From Chitinophaga varians (GTDB lineage: Bacteria; Bacteroidota; Bacteroidia; Chitinophagales; Chitinophagaceae), in NCBI RefSeq assembly GCF_014529945.1, contig NZ_JACVFB010000002.1:186001-250000 (forward strand): a stretch of DNA of 64,000 nt, read 5' to 3'. This document shows positions 18,531 through 27,932 of the stretch, one piece after another. Position 1 is the first letter of the stretch. Every line of letters begins with the position of its first letter. Both the position numbers and the translations under genes were made by a program. The notes under the pieces are model-generated. The model saw nothing but the letters and a program-made list of their open reading frames with translations. It ran no database searches and was not told where the DNA came from.

Positions 18531-18557
18531 AAATAAAAAAACGGGGAAAAATCCCCG
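18531..18557 (-). terminator. Terminator of the 1-Cys peroxiredoxin gene
   Basis: CGGGGA-AAAA-TCCCCG hairpin at 18542-18557. On the minus strand it is followed by a T-run (A-rich 18531-18541 on plus). Confidence 0.7.
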
Positions 18558-18650
18558 CTTCGTAAAAATCAAAAACCAACCATTAAAAACTCTTATAGTG
18601 AAAAGCCGGTACCTGGTGGTGTGATAGTTCGGCTTCCTTGTGTTCGTTTT

Positions 18651-19286
18651 TTATTTGTTAGGCTGTGGTGTTGTTCTCAGATAAGGCTTGATGATTTTAT
18701 GGCCTTTCGGAAAACGTTCCGGTATTTCTGCGGTGGGCACTGCCGCCGTAACAATAACATCTTCTCCGTCTTTCCAGTCTGCCGGTGTAGCTACGCTATA
18801 TTTGGCAGTAAGCTGCAGGGAGTCGATTACGCGTAAAACTTCGTTGAAGTTCCTGCCGGTAGAAGCCGGATAGGTAATTGTCAGTTTTACTTTTTTATCC
18901 GGACCAATGATGAACAGTGATCTTACGGTAAATGTCTCTGAAGCGTTCGGGTGGATCATACCGTAGAGGTTGGCCACTGTTTTGTCTTCATCTGCAATAA
19001 TAGGAAAAGTTACGTCACATTGTTGCGTTTCGTTAATATCTCCTATCCAGCTCATATGTTTATCCAGCGGATCTACGCTGAGTGCCAGCACTTTAACGTT
19101 CCTTTTGGCAAATTCGCCATTCAGGAGCGCGGTTTTACCGAGCTCAGTAGTACAAACGGGGGTAAAATCAGCAGGATGAGAGAACAGAACGCCCCAGCTA
19201 TCGCCGAGATATTCGTAAAAGTCTATTTCTCCTATTGTGGTCTTGGCTTTGAAATTGGGAGCGGTATCGCCCAGTCTTAAACTCAT
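18651..19286 (-). CDS. 1-Cys peroxiredoxin (Prx6 subfamily)
   Basis: Thiol peroxidase that reduces hydrogen peroxide and organic hydroperoxides in the cytoplasm. The protein has 211 residues. The peroxidatic Cys45 lies in HPADFTPVCTTE, the Prx6-type motif, and the long C-terminal extension fits the subfamily. No resolving cysteine motif is obvious. It is a single gene, with a TATTTTTG -7 box at 19307-19314 on the minus strand and a terminator downstream. Confidence 0.93.
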   Translation of the reverse strand: MSLRLGDTAPNFKAKTTIGEIDFYEYLGDSWGVLFSHPADFTPVCTTELGKTALLNGEFAKRNVKVLALSVDPLDKHMSWIGDINETQQCDVTFPIIADEDKTVANLYGMIHPNASETFTVRSLFIIGPDKKVKLTITYPASTGRNFNEVLRVIDSLQLTAKYSVATPADWKDGEDVIVTAAVPTAEIPERFPKGHKIIKPYLRTTPQPNK

Positions 19287-19419
19287 AGTTTCACAATTTA
19301 CTTGACCAAAAATAGCATTTTCCTACAAAAATTATAGACTTTAAAGGAACTTTTTCTCTTTTTAATCGCTTTTTTTTAAGAACTGGATAAAGTGGGTCTG
19401 TTTACAGGGATTTTTTAAT

Positions 19420-19744
19420 ACGATTCTGCAGTGACTATCGCCGACCGGGTACCCTCCTGGTATAAAAAAACCAGGAAGGCAGAGAATAGGGACCGGCAGG
19501 GTAGTTTTTGGGCAGGCTGCAGGTGCAGCCTGCCACTTCAGGGGAACAACGGATGAATCAGGGTTAAACTCAACAACGATGGCTAGGTCATAAATAGGGT
19601 TTTGAGGCTAACAAACGGGGGCAAACAAACAGGATTCAATCAACGGGATTTGTAAAAATGGAACTAACAAACAAGGAACCTCAAGGGTTAAAGGGACAAT
19701 GGACAAGGGTTACAAACATCCGGATGAAACAATGGGGTCTTCAA
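19420..19744. other. Gene-poor region with hairpins and GGG/AAC-rich tract
   Basis: The gap between 19287 and 19744 holds no convincing gene. It contains CTCCTGGT with a matching ACCAGGAAG around 19450-19477, and a strong GC stem GGCAGGCTGCA/TGCAGCCTGCC near 19510-19533. About 200 bases (19540-19740) then follow, unusually rich in AACAAAC and GGG words on the plus strand. It may be the 3' UTR of the minus-strand gene ending at 19745, or a decayed or RNA element. Confidence 0.4.
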
Positions 19745-20347
19745 TCAGGATGGATTTGAAAGATGTAGCTGCCAGGCATAATAGGCGGTGCTGAAACTAA
19801 GATCGTCTGTCAGGCCGGCTTTTATCCGGGCGGCTTCCTCTTCCAGGTCTATTTCAATAAATCCAAGGTACAGGTCATACTTGCTGCGTAGCGTTTCCAG
19901 GCATTCCTCCATTTTCTCCGTCAACGCAGCACGCGCTGGTGGTATAGGAGGCGTAACCGGCATCGCCACTACTTTCTGAATAAAATAACAGGCATCGTCT
20001 GCACAGATCTCCCACTCATGGTGTTCCGGCCTGTTCATATAGAAAATCATGTTATCAAAAACGACTGCGCCACCCATTTCTTCTTCCAGGTCAATCAGTT
20101 CAGGCACATGGTGCATCGCTTCCAACTTCTTCACAATGGTCATTTGTACCGCATCATTTTTTTCCTGGCTGTACCTTAACATTGTATTCATTACTTCATA
20201 AGTAGTTACAAGATCACAAGGATACCACACGCCGTCCTGCTGCACATGGCCCCATAATGTCAGATAGTTGGAATCGTCCATAATGATCTGGCCCACTGAA
20301 ATGGCCTGCATTTGCATAGTTGCTGTTGTTGTATGTGCTTTACTCAT
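19745..20347 (-). CDS. Hypothetical protein, about 200 residues
   Basis: No family recognised. An acidic, soluble protein with no signal peptide or membrane segment. Motifs worth noting: SVGQIIMDDSNYLTLWGHV near the start and a Pro-rich linker (AMPVTPPIPPARAA) before a helical C-terminus. The open frame reaches ATG 20503, but MSKAHTTT at 20347 is the likely start because a TAGCTTTG promoter box lies at 20372-20379 and the extra 52 residues are lysine-, cysteine- and aromatic-rich, unlike the rest. It is divergent from a WYL regulator, which might control it. Confidence 0.7.
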   Translation of the reverse strand: MSKAHTTTATMQMQAISVGQIIMDDSNYLTLWGHVQQDGVWYPCDLVTTYEVMNTMLRYSQEKNDAVQMTIVKKLEAMHHVPELIDLEEEMGGAVVFDNMIFYMNRPEHHEWEICADDACYFIQKVVAMPVTPPIPPARAALTEKMEECLETLRSKYDLYLGFIEIDLEEEAARIKAGLTDDLSFSTAYYAWQLHLSNPS

Positions 20348-20371
20348 AACTATCAGCTTTTGATAACAATA

Positions 20372-20379
20372 CAAAGCTA
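20372..20379 (-). promoter_or_regulatory. -7 box of the hypothetical gene at 19745
   Basis: TAGCTTTG on the minus strand, 24 bases before the chosen ATG. It lies inside the longer open frame and so argues for the shorter protein. Confidence 0.45.
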
Positions 20380-20489
20380 CCAGCTCCGCACGCAAGGGAT
20401 TTGCGTAGTGACAACAACGTGTGAAATTTTTTTTGTCATCTCCCCCTAACGCCCGGAAATGCTTATTTTTAAGCCTAAATTTTACGCTT

Positions 20490-21494
20490 GTGCCAAAAAA
20501 CAAGGACGCAGTTTCGCGCTATCGCTGGATAGACGAGCGTTTGCGCAATAAAAGGCTGCCAAAACCCACCCTGGAAAACCTGATTGAATATGTATCAGAC
20601 AAAATGGATGCGGCTATCTCTACCCGCACCATTCAGAAAGATATTCAGGACATGCGCCAGGACCCGGAGCTCAATTATATGGCGCCTATCGTTTATGACC
20701 GCAGCAGCCGCACCTATCGTTATGCGGACGACTCCTTTTCCATCAGCAATATCCCTATTGAGGAAGCTGATTTACAGGGGCTGGAAATCGCTATCGGCAT
20801 ACTCGAACAATTCCGCAGCCTGCCCGTTGTGCAACAGTTTGAAGACGCTATCCTCAAAATAGCCGCGAGCCTCAAAATGAACCGGGAAGCCCTGCAACAC
20901 AAAGGGCTGATCAAATTCACCCGCACCACACAATACAAGGGGGCGCAGTTTATCCCCGATATTGTGGACGCCATCAAAAACCTGGAAGTGATCCGCATCG
21001 CGTACCAGAGCTTTGACCGCAACGAGCCCAAAGAACACTGGGTGGAACCTTACCACCTGCGGGAATACCAGCACCGCTTTTACCTGATTGGCAAAAGTCA
21101 GCAAACCAGAGGCGGCGCAGTCATCACCTTCGCCCTCGACAGGGTGGTGAACCTGTGGCCTACCATGAAACATTTTGATGAAAAGAATTTTGATGACGCC
21201 AGCTACTTCCAGCATGCAATCGGTATTACCGTACATGATGGAGAGCCGGAAAAAGTAGTGCTGTCCTTCTCCCCCAGACAGGGGAACTATATTAAATCGC
21301 AGCCCATCCACTCTTCCCAGCAGGTGCTGACAGACAACAGTAAGGAATGCCGTATAGCCCTGCAGGTGGTCATCAATCCGGAACTGACCATGTTGTTGCT
21401 GAGTTACGGCGCGCAGGTGAAAGTGCTGGAGCCGGCACACCTGGCGGATAAACTGGCCACTGAAGCCAAAGAAATGATCAAACTGTACAAATAG
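20490..21494 (+). CDS. WYL-domain transcriptional regulator (YafY type)
   Basis: DNA-binding regulator of 334 residues. An N-terminal helix-turn-helix region (about 5-60, KDAVSRYRWIDERL then TRTIQKDIQDMR) is followed by a WYL ligand-sensing domain (about 135-215, including IRIAYQSF, HWVEPYHLREYQHRFYLIG) and a WCX C-terminal extension. Such proteins respond to small ligands or nucleic acids and are often stress or defence regulators. No defence gene is adjacent. The GTG start at 20490 (VPKNKDAVSRY) fits the family N-terminus better than the ATG at 20421, which would add 23 unrelated residues. Confidence 0.88.
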   Translation: MPKNKDAVSRYRWIDERLRNKRLPKPTLENLIEYVSDKMDAAISTRTIQKDIQDMRQDPELNYMAPIVYDRSSRTYRYADDSFSISNIPIEEADLQGLEIAIGILEQFRSLPVVQQFEDAILKIAASLKMNREALQHKGLIKFTRTTQYKGAQFIPDIVDAIKNLEVIRIAYQSFDRNEPKEHWVEPYHLREYQHRFYLIGKSQQTRGGAVITFALDRVVNLWPTMKHFDEKNFDDASYFQHAIGITVHDGEPEKVVLSFSPRQGNYIKSQPIHSSQQVLTDNSKECRIALQVVINPELTMLLLSYGAQVKVLEPAHLADKLATEAKEMIKLYK

Positions 21495-21536
21495 CGCAGT
21501 GCCGGGGCACAACGCCCCGGCCTTCCACATCGCCCG

Positions 21537-22274
21537 TTATTTCGTCGCCGGTTTTTCAAACAGGGAATCTGCCATCGGCTGATTCATTTCCACCCTGCTG
21601 ACACGGATCTTTATATTGTTGTCTGCCGTGGATTGTTCCACCTGCGCAGGATAAGCATATCCATCTACCGTTTTCCGGTAATCAGACAAACGCGTTACCA
21701 ACTGCGCCTTACGGCCATTGATATTGATCTCATTAGTAGCTTTCACCAGGTAAAACGTATTAGCATCCAGATACGCAAAACCGCTGATACCTTCGGCAGT
21801 GGTCACTTTCAACTTATACACCGGTCCTCCGTTCAGCGTGTCTTTACCGGCCAGCTCCACCTGCTTTCCTTTGCCTGCTATATCAAACAATTCCCCGGTA
21901 ACATCCAGCTGCGGCTGCATCAGCTTACGGACTACCGGATCTATCTCCTCCACATTCATATTGGTAGTAACGGGCATAAACTGCCAGGCAACATCTTTAC
22001 GCACCACCTGTATGTTTTTGGTGTTCTGGATATCGAATTCCATCCGCATGGCCTCGTCCTGTTTTACCCATTTCCTGATCGGCACTTTCAGGCCCTGCTG
22101 TGCATCAAGGGTCATCTCTCCTTCGGTATATTGTGTTTTGATAGACTTCAGCTTGTCGGTCCCGCCCAGGGCCGCGGTGTACTTATCCAATATTTCTGTC
22201 AGCGATTGTGCCTGCAGGCTGATGCTGCCTATCATCGCCACTACTGCCAGCGAAAAAATCTTTGCATATCTCAT
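21537..22274 (-). CDS. Secreted protein resembling outer-membrane lipoprotein-sorting proteins
   Basis: Exported protein of 245 residues with a clear signal peptide (MRYAKIFSLAVVAMIGSISLQAQ). The mature part starts with LTEILDKYTAALGGTDKLKSIKT, the usual opening of Bacteroidota LolA/LolB-like beta-sheet proteins, and continues with alternating beta strands. No lipobox is seen, so it is probably periplasmic. The function is unknown. ATG 22274 is chosen over 22313 because the signal peptide then begins correctly and a TACCTTTG box lies at 22302-22309, between the two ATGs. Confidence 0.8.
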   Translation of the reverse strand: MRYAKIFSLAVVAMIGSISLQAQSLTEILDKYTAALGGTDKLKSIKTQYTEGEMTLDAQQGLKVPIRKWVKQDEAMRMEFDIQNTKNIQVVRKDVAWQFMPVTTNMNVEEIDPVVRKLMQPQLDVTGELFDIAGKGKQVELAGKDTLNGGPVYKLKVTTAEGISGFAYLDANTFYLVKATNEININGRKAQLVTRLSDYRKTVDGYAYPAQVEQSTADNNIKIRVSRVEMNQPMADSLFEKPATK

Positions 22275-22371
22275 AAGCGCTCGTTGATTTTTTTGAATGG
22301 ACAAAGGTACCAAAAAACGTACCCTCCTTTGCAGCCCCCGAATGCTATCGCCGAAAATGCCGGCTATTGCT

Positions 22372-22379
22372 TAGCTTTA
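22372..22379 (+). promoter_or_regulatory. -7-like box four bases before the ade ATG
   Basis: TAGCTTTA, then CGGC, then ATG. It differs from TAnnTTTG only in the last base. The same layout with the same CGGC spacer precedes nth. Confidence 0.4.
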
Positions 22380-22383
22380 CGGC

Positions 22384-24018
22384 ATGAATACCTATCAGAT
22401 CTCAGGCAATCTTGTAGACATCCTGCAACAGGAAATTTACCCGGCCACGCTGCACATTGTGGACGGCCACATCCGGCAGATCGTTCGTAACACCAACGGC
22501 TATCCGCATTTTATCCTGCCAGGGTTTACAGATGCCCACGTGCATATAGAAAGCTCCATGCTGGTCCCTTCCGAGTTTGCCCGCCTGGCAGTAGTACATG
22601 GTACCGTTTCTACCGTTAGCGATCCTCACGAAATAGCCAACGTAATGGGCATCCCGGGCGTCCAGTTTATGCTGGACAACGGTAAAAAAGTGCCGTTTAA
22701 ATTTAACTTCGGCGCTCCCTCCTGCGTGCCTGCCACGGTCTTCGAAACAGCCGGCGCCACCGTCGATGTAGCTGATATCGACCAACTGCTGCAACGCGAC
22801 GATATCAAATACCTCACGGAAATGATGAACTTCCCCGGCGTGCTGCACCAGGACCCCGACGTTATGGCTAAAATAGCCGCCGCAAAAAAATACAACAAGC
22901 CTGTAGACGGCCACGCACCGGGACTTCGCGGCGAGGCCGCCAAAACATATATTGCGGCCGGTATCAGCACCGACCACGAATGTTTTACGCTGGAAGAAGG
23001 ACAGGAAAAAATAGACTACGGCATGCATGTGCTCATCCGCGAAGGCAGCGCTGCCAAAAACTTTGAAGCCCTCATCCCCCTCCTGCACCATCATCCGGAC
23101 AAAATCATGTTCTGCAGCGATGATAAACATCCTGACAACCTCGTGGAAGGGCACATCAATCAACTGGTAAAACGTGCACTGGGACACGGCATCGACCTGT
23201 TTAAAGTGCTGCGCGCGGCCTGCGTAAACCCCGTACTGCATTACCGTCTTGATACCGGGCTGCTGCGGGAAAATGATCCGGCCGATTTTATCATCACCGA
23301 TAATCTCGAAGATTTTAATATCCTCGCTACCTATATCAATGGTATCAAAGTAGCAGAAAATGGCCAAACGCTTATCCAGCCGGTAGATACACCGGTGGTG
23401 AATAATTTCGTCTGCCAGCCCTCCGTTCCCAAAGATTTCCGGGTCCCTGCCCATGGAAACAACGTCACGGTTAAAGTCATGGAAGCCATGGACGGCCAGC
23501 TGATCACCAACGCACTACAGGCCACCCTGCCGGTACGAGACGGTCATATCTCCTGCGATACACAACAGGACGTCATCAAACTGGTAGTAGTAAACCGTTA
23601 CCGGCAGGCGCCACCGGCCATAGCATTTATTCGCGGCTTTGGCCTGCAACGCGGTGCCATCGCCTCTTCTGTGGCCCATGATAGTCACAATATCATTGCC
23701 GCCGGTACCGATGATGCCAGCATCTGCGCAGCCATCAATGGCGTGATCGCTCACCGTGGCGGTATCAGCGTAGCGGAGAACGAAGCCGTAGAGGTGCTCC
23801 CCCTGCCTGTTGCGGGACTGATGAGCAACCTCGACGGCTATACGATTGCACAGCAGTACAGCCGTTTCGATCAGGCAGCCAAACAGCTGGGCTCCACGCT
23901 CGCCTCTCCTTATATGACCCTCTCTTTCATGGCCCTGCTGGTGATCCCTCACCTGAAACTCAGCGACATGGGCTTATTTGACGGCGACAAGTTTGCATTT
24001 ACGCCGATAGAGGCATAA
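22384..24018 (+). CDS. ade: Adenine deaminase
   Basis: Converts adenine to hypoxanthine and ammonia for purine salvage. The protein has 544 residues, the usual size for the bacterial Ade amidohydrolase class. Metal ligands are seen in GFTDAHVHIESS (His52, His54), with DGHAPGL near 175-181, STDHEC near 197-202 and FCSDDKHPDN near 243-252. The C-terminal adenine-deaminase domain includes AHDSHNIIAAGTDD. It is convergent with anmK, and upp and a nucleoside transporter elsewhere in the window fit a salvage role. Confidence 0.95.
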   Translation: MNTYQISGNLVDILQQEIYPATLHIVDGHIRQIVRNTNGYPHFILPGFTDAHVHIESSMLVPSEFARLAVVHGTVSTVSDPHEIANVMGIPGVQFMLDNGKKVPFKFNFGAPSCVPATVFETAGATVDVADIDQLLQRDDIKYLTEMMNFPGVLHQDPDVMAKIAAAKKYNKPVDGHAPGLRGEAAKTYIAAGISTDHECFTLEEGQEKIDYGMHVLIREGSAAKNFEALIPLLHHHPDKIMFCSDDKHPDNLVEGHINQLVKRALGHGIDLFKVLRAACVNPVLHYRLDTGLLRENDPADFIITDNLEDFNILATYINGIKVAENGQTLIQPVDTPVVNNFVCQPSVPKDFRVPAHGNNVTVKVMEAMDGQLITNALQATLPVRDGHISCDTQQDVIKLVVVNRYRQAPPAIAFIRGFGLQRGAIASSVAHDSHNIIAAGTDDASICAAINGVIAHRGGISVAENEAVEVLPLPVAGLMSNLDGYTIAQQYSRFDQAAKQLGSTLASPYMTLSFMALLVIPHLKLSDMGLFDGDKFAFTPIEA

Positions 24019-24026
24019 AAAATAAT

Positions 24027-24079
24027 TCAGGGCTGAAGCCCTGAGAACAACAACGGCTGCCCTGTCAGGGCAGCCGTTG
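24027..24079. terminator. Two adjacent hairpins between ade and anmK
   Basis: Hairpin 1 is TCAGGGCT/AGCCCTGA (24027-24044). Hairpin 2 has perfect 14-bp arms, CAACGGCTGCCCTG and its complement, around a single T (24051-24079). They lie between convergent genes and probably terminate both; they also resemble dispersed REP-like elements. Confidence 0.7.
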
Positions 24080-24099
24080 CTATTATATATTACTATTCA

Positions 24100-25191
24100 T
24101 TATTGGCTGGTCCAGAGCGCACCATTGATGGAGTCCCGCTCAGCACCTGTTACGGACGAAAGCACGTTCACTTCCTGCCTCCACCGCAAAGCACCTATCA
24201 ATGCCATCACCAGGGCTTCTTTGAAGCTTACCGTCAGTTCATCGGGCACTTCCACTTCAATACCCAGCGGCGCCAGTTGCTGCCGGAGCGTATCTACGAG
24301 GAAAGTGTTGAAGGCGCCACCGCCTGTTACCAGCAATTTAGCAGGACCTTCCGGCATGGCTGTTTTCAGCTGGCCGGCCGCCTGTGCGATCTGCGCAGCA
24401 ATATGTTCTGTATAAGTACGCAGTTTACCCTGTACGGATATACGCAATGCATTGATCATCGGCAATACTGTTTCGGTACCAAAATCGTTGGCCAGTGATT
24501 TAGGCCATGGTTGCTGGTAGTACGGCAGTGCATTCAGCTGGGCCAACAGTCCGTTATCGGTAACGCCGCCGGCGGCCAGCGCGCCACCTTCATCATATGG
24601 TTTGTTGAGTTGCAGGGCCAGCTCATTGAGCACCCGGTTGGCCGGGCAGATATCGAATGCCACAAAGCCTTCCGGCAGTTGCGCAGATATATTGGCGATG
24701 CCGCCCAGATTGAGCCAGAACTGGTAACCTCCCAGCAGGTATTTCTCCCCGATCGGTACAATCGGCGCTCCCTGTCCGCCTAACGCTACGTCTACCGCGC
24801 GGAGGTCGGTGATCACCGGCAGTTTGGTCACCGCCGCCATGGCTGCGCCATCTCCCAGCTGGGCCGTCATTTTCTGGCCCGGCAGATGAAAGGTGGTATG
24901 TCCATGAGAAGCAATAAAATGTACTTTATGGTCCAGTTCATTTTTTTCGATGAAAGACAGGATACGCTGTCCGGTGTAGTGGCCGTATGCCGTATGCAGC
25001 AGCAGGTATTCCCTGGCAGGCAGCGTGGTGGCGGCAGCCAGCTTTTCCACCCACTCCGGTTCATAAGGCAGGCTTTCCGAAGCCTTGATGACATAAGTCC
25101 ATTGTCCCCTGATTTCCGTCAGCTCAGCAAAAACGATATCCAGTCCGTCCAACGAGCTGCCGGACATGGTACCTATTACGTTGTATACCAT
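24100..25191 (-). CDS. anmK: Anhydro-N-acetylmuramic acid kinase
   Basis: Phosphorylates and opens 1,6-anhydro-MurNAc to MurNAc-6-phosphate in peptidoglycan recycling, in the cytoplasm. The protein has 363 residues with the family ATP-site motif GTMSGSSLDGLD at 7-18, the GHTTFH and QLGDGAAMA segments near 95-120, LGGQGAP near 145-151, and VTGGGAFN near 289-296. A TACCTTTG box at 25208-25215 is a good promoter candidate. No MurQ (etherase) gene is adjacent. Confidence 0.95.
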   Translation of the reverse strand: MVYNVIGTMSGSSLDGLDIVFAELTEIRGQWTYVIKASESLPYEPEWVEKLAAATTLPAREYLLLHTAYGHYTGQRILSFIEKNELDHKVHFIASHGHTTFHLPGQKMTAQLGDGAAMAAVTKLPVITDLRAVDVALGGQGAPIVPIGEKYLLGGYQFWLNLGGIANISAQLPEGFVAFDICPANRVLNELALQLNKPYDEGGALAAGGVTDNGLLAQLNALPYYQQPWPKSLANDFGTETVLPMINALRISVQGKLRTYTEHIAAQIAQAAGQLKTAMPEGPAKLLVTGGGAFNTFLVDTLRQQLAPLGIEVEVPDELTVSFKEALVMALIGALRWRQEVNVLSSVTGAERDSINGALWTSQ

Positions 25192-25300
25192 TCAACTAAA
25201 ATTTTGGCAAAGGTAGGATTTCCCATCGGGTAATTTTTTTTAACCCGGTTATGGAATCTGTTATATCCCCTGCATCATGCCGGCAGAAAACACCCATATT

Positions 25301-27217
25301 ATGCAAAAATACCTCTCCCTACTATTGCTAAGCTGCCTGATCATGATCCAGGCAACCGCGCAGACACGCGTCATTACAGGGCGTGTGCAAAGCCAAAACT
25401 CCCAGGCCGCTATTAGCGGCGCCATTGTCAGCCTAATAAAAGGTGGTAAGGCCATCACAAAAAGTGATAAAAAAGGTCGATTTACCCTCACCGTCCCCAA
25501 TGGTCCGTTAATCCTCCAGGCAATTGCCCCCAACTACGAAACGACAACAGTACAAATTACAGCCGGCCAATCATCCATTGTTATCAACATGCAGCCCATA
25601 ACTATAGTCACTCCTATTACTACGGATGACAAAGCAATTAGCGAAGTAGTCGTAAAGGGTTATTTGTCGGCGCCCATAGCAGCGGCCCCGATGACACAGG
25701 CCCTGGCCGGCAGGGTGTCTGGTGTGGCGGTTGCCCAGGGTAATGTCAAGCGTCGTAGTAATATCACATCCGCCCCGGCAGGGCGTTTCGACACGGAAGA
25801 TTATAGTCCCATCAACGAAAATATTTTCCATTCGGCGACGGAGCAACCACTGAGCACTTTCAGTATTGATGTGGACAGGGCTTCCTACAGCAATGTGCGC
25901 CGTTTCCTGAACCAGGGCATACTACCTCCACAGGATGCTGTACGCGTAGAAGAGATGATCAATTATTTTGACTACAATTATAAAGCGCCTGCAGGTAAAG
26001 ACCCGGTATCTATTTATACAGATATGGCGGTATGTCCCTGGAATACCAGCCACCAGCTGGTACGTATTGCCCTTAAAGGCAAAGAAGTAGACGCCCGTGA
26101 TTTGCCGCCCTCCAATCTTGTGTTGCTGGTAGATGTTTCCGGCTCTATGAATGAAGAGAACAAACTGCCCCTGGTAAAGCGCGCCTTCGCTGCACTGGTG
26201 CAACAACTGCGCCCGCAGGACCGTGTAGCCGTGGTGGTATATGCCGGTGCTGCCGGTGTGGTATTACCTTCTACCAGCGGTAGTGAAAAAAAGAAAATAC
26301 TGGAAGCGATGGAATCCCTCCAGGCCGGTGGTTCCACCGCTGGTGGCGAAGGTATCCAGCTGGCTTATAAGATCGCGGCAGAGCACCGCAGCGATAAAAG
26401 CAACAACCGCGTGATTTTGGCTACAGACGGCGATTTCAACGTAGGCGCGTCCAGCGACGGTGAACTGCAGCGACTCATAGAAAAAGAAAGACAGCAGGGC
26501 ATCTTCCTGTCTGTATTGGGCTTTGGTATGGGTAACTATAAAGACAACAAGCTGGAACTGCTGGCCGACAAAGGCAATGGCAACTATGCTTACATCGACA
26601 ATTTCGAAGAAGCCCGCCGCACGTTCGTGACCGAATTCGGCGGTACGCTGTTCACCATCGCGAAAGACGTGAAGCTGCAAGTGGAATTTAACCCTGCTTT
26701 CGTGCAGTCGTACCGGTTAGTAGGCTATGAAAACCGCATGTTGCAGAATGAAGATTTCAACAATGATAAAAAAGATGCCGGAGATATGGGCGTGGGGCAT
26801 ACCGTGACCGCGTTGTATGAAATCATCTCCGCCACGGATAAAGCTGGTAAGGCCGTCAACTGGGTAGATCCGTTGAAGTACCAGCAAAACACTGTTGTTG
26901 GTCATCTACCGGAAGTGCTCACTGTCAAGCTGCGTTACAAGCAGCCTGATGAAAACAAAAGCCGGCTGATGCAACAGGTATTGCCTTATAACAGGCAACT
27001 GATCAGCGCCGCACCGGAAGATTTCCGGATGGCCACTGCTGCTGCCGCTTTCGGTCAACTGCTGCGCAACTCGGCCTTTAAAGGCGACATCACCTATCAT
27101 GATGTGTTGCAACTGGCCTCTTCTGCCAAAGGTGAGGACAAAGAGGGCTACCGGGCGGAGTTCATCCAGCTGGTGAAAAAAGCACAGCTGGTCAATAAGG
27201 ACAAGGACCAGGAATAG
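25301..27217 (+). CDS. von Willebrand factor A protein with carboxypeptidase-regulatory and plug-like N-terminus
   Basis: Secreted or surface protein of about 638 residues. Domain order, numbered from the upstream ATG at 25277: signal peptide (MQKYLSLLLLSCL, 9-29); a CarboxypepD_reg-like beta-sandwich (31-105); a segment resembling the start of a SusC/TonB plug (ISEVVVKGYL, then ALAGRVSGVAV, 121-152); the vWA-associated N-domain (about 175-275, PLSTFSIDVDRASYSNVRR); a vWA domain with an intact metal site DVSGSMN (286-292); and a C-terminal DUF3520-like region. The YfbK-type core is common in Bacteroidota, function unknown. The start was placed at 25301 because the signal peptide begins there. 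Confidence 0.88.
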   Translation: MQKYLSLLLLSCLIMIQATAQTRVITGRVQSQNSQAAISGAIVSLIKGGKAITKSDKKGRFTLTVPNGPLILQAIAPNYETTTVQITAGQSSIVINMQPITIVTPITTDDKAISEVVVKGYLSAPIAAAPMTQALAGRVSGVAVAQGNVKRRSNITSAPAGRFDTEDYSPINENIFHSATEQPLSTFSIDVDRASYSNVRRFLNQGILPPQDAVRVEEMINYFDYNYKAPAGKDPVSIYTDMAVCPWNTSHQLVRIALKGKEVDARDLPPSNLVLLVDVSGSMNEENKLPLVKRAFAALVQQLRPQDRVAVVVYAGAAGVVLPSTSGSEKKKILEAMESLQAGGSTAGGEGIQLAYKIAAEHRSDKSNNRVILATDGDFNVGASSDGELQRLIEKERQQGIFLSVLGFGMGNYKDNKLELLADKGNGNYAYIDNFEEARRTFVTEFGGTLFTIAKDVKLQVEFNPAFVQSYRLVGYENRMLQNEDFNNDKKDAGDMGVGHTVTALYEIISATDKAGKAVNWVDPLKYQQNTVVGHLPEVLTVKLRYKQPDENKSRLMQQVLPYNRQLISAAPEDFRMATAAAAFGQLLRNSAFKGDITYHDVLQLASSAKGEDKEGYRAEFIQLVKKAQLVNKDKDQE

Positions 27218-27264
27218 GTTACATATATTTTCGGTAATTTGCCGCTTCAAAGCGAAGCAGATAT

Positions 27265-27918
27265 ATGATAATCAATTTAAGTGAAACAAATTCGCTGGTA
27301 GGTGAATGGCTGAGCGAGATCCGGAATGTGGATATACAGCAGGACCGTATGCGCTTCCGGCGTAATATGGAAAGGCTGGGCGAAGTAGCCGCCTACGAGA
27401 TCAGCAAAACGTTGGAGTATGTGGAGAAAGAAGTGACGACCCCCATGGGCATCGCTAATTGCCGGGTGCTGAAAACGCAGCCGGTACTGGCTACCATCCT
27501 GCGGGCGGGATTGGCACTCCACCAGGGTTTGCTGCATTATTTTGATAAGGCAGACCATGCGTTTATCTCGGCTTACCGCAAACATAATCACGACGGTTCT
27601 TTCGATATCAGCCTGGAATATGTGAGCAGTCCTTCCATTGAAGGACAGGTATTAATCCTCTCCGACCCCATGCTGGCCACAGGTTCCTCGCTGGTAAAAA
27701 CCATCGAACACCTCGAAGAAATTGGAAAACCCAGTCATATTCATCTGGTGGTAGCCATCGCGTGCACCGTGGGAATTGAATATGTGCTGCGCAATACCAA
27801 AGCCAATATTACCATCTGGGCAGGAGATATTGATGATGAACTAACGGCCAAAGGCTATATCGTGCCGGGCCTGGGCGATGCAGGAGATCTGGCTTTCGGA
27901 AATAAACTACAACAATAA
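27265..27918 (+). CDS. upp: Uracil phosphoribosyltransferase
   Basis: Makes UMP from uracil and PRPP for pyrimidine salvage. The protein has 217 residues (family 205-220). The PRPP-binding loop is ILSDPMLATGSSL near 131-143, the ILRAGLALHQG segment lies near 78-88, and the uracil-binding C-terminal GDAGDLAFG is present. It begins 47 bases after the vWA gene and may share its transcript. Confidence 0.95.
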   Translation: MIINLSETNSLVGEWLSEIRNVDIQQDRMRFRRNMERLGEVAAYEISKTLEYVEKEVTTPMGIANCRVLKTQPVLATILRAGLALHQGLLHYFDKADHAFISAYRKHNHDGSFDISLEYVSSPSIEGQVLILSDPMLATGSSLVKTIEHLEEIGKPSHIHLVVAIACTVGIEYVLRNTKANITIWAGDIDDELTAKGYIVPGLGDAGDLAFGNKLQQ

Positions 27919-27932
27919 TCCGGTTCTGACGT

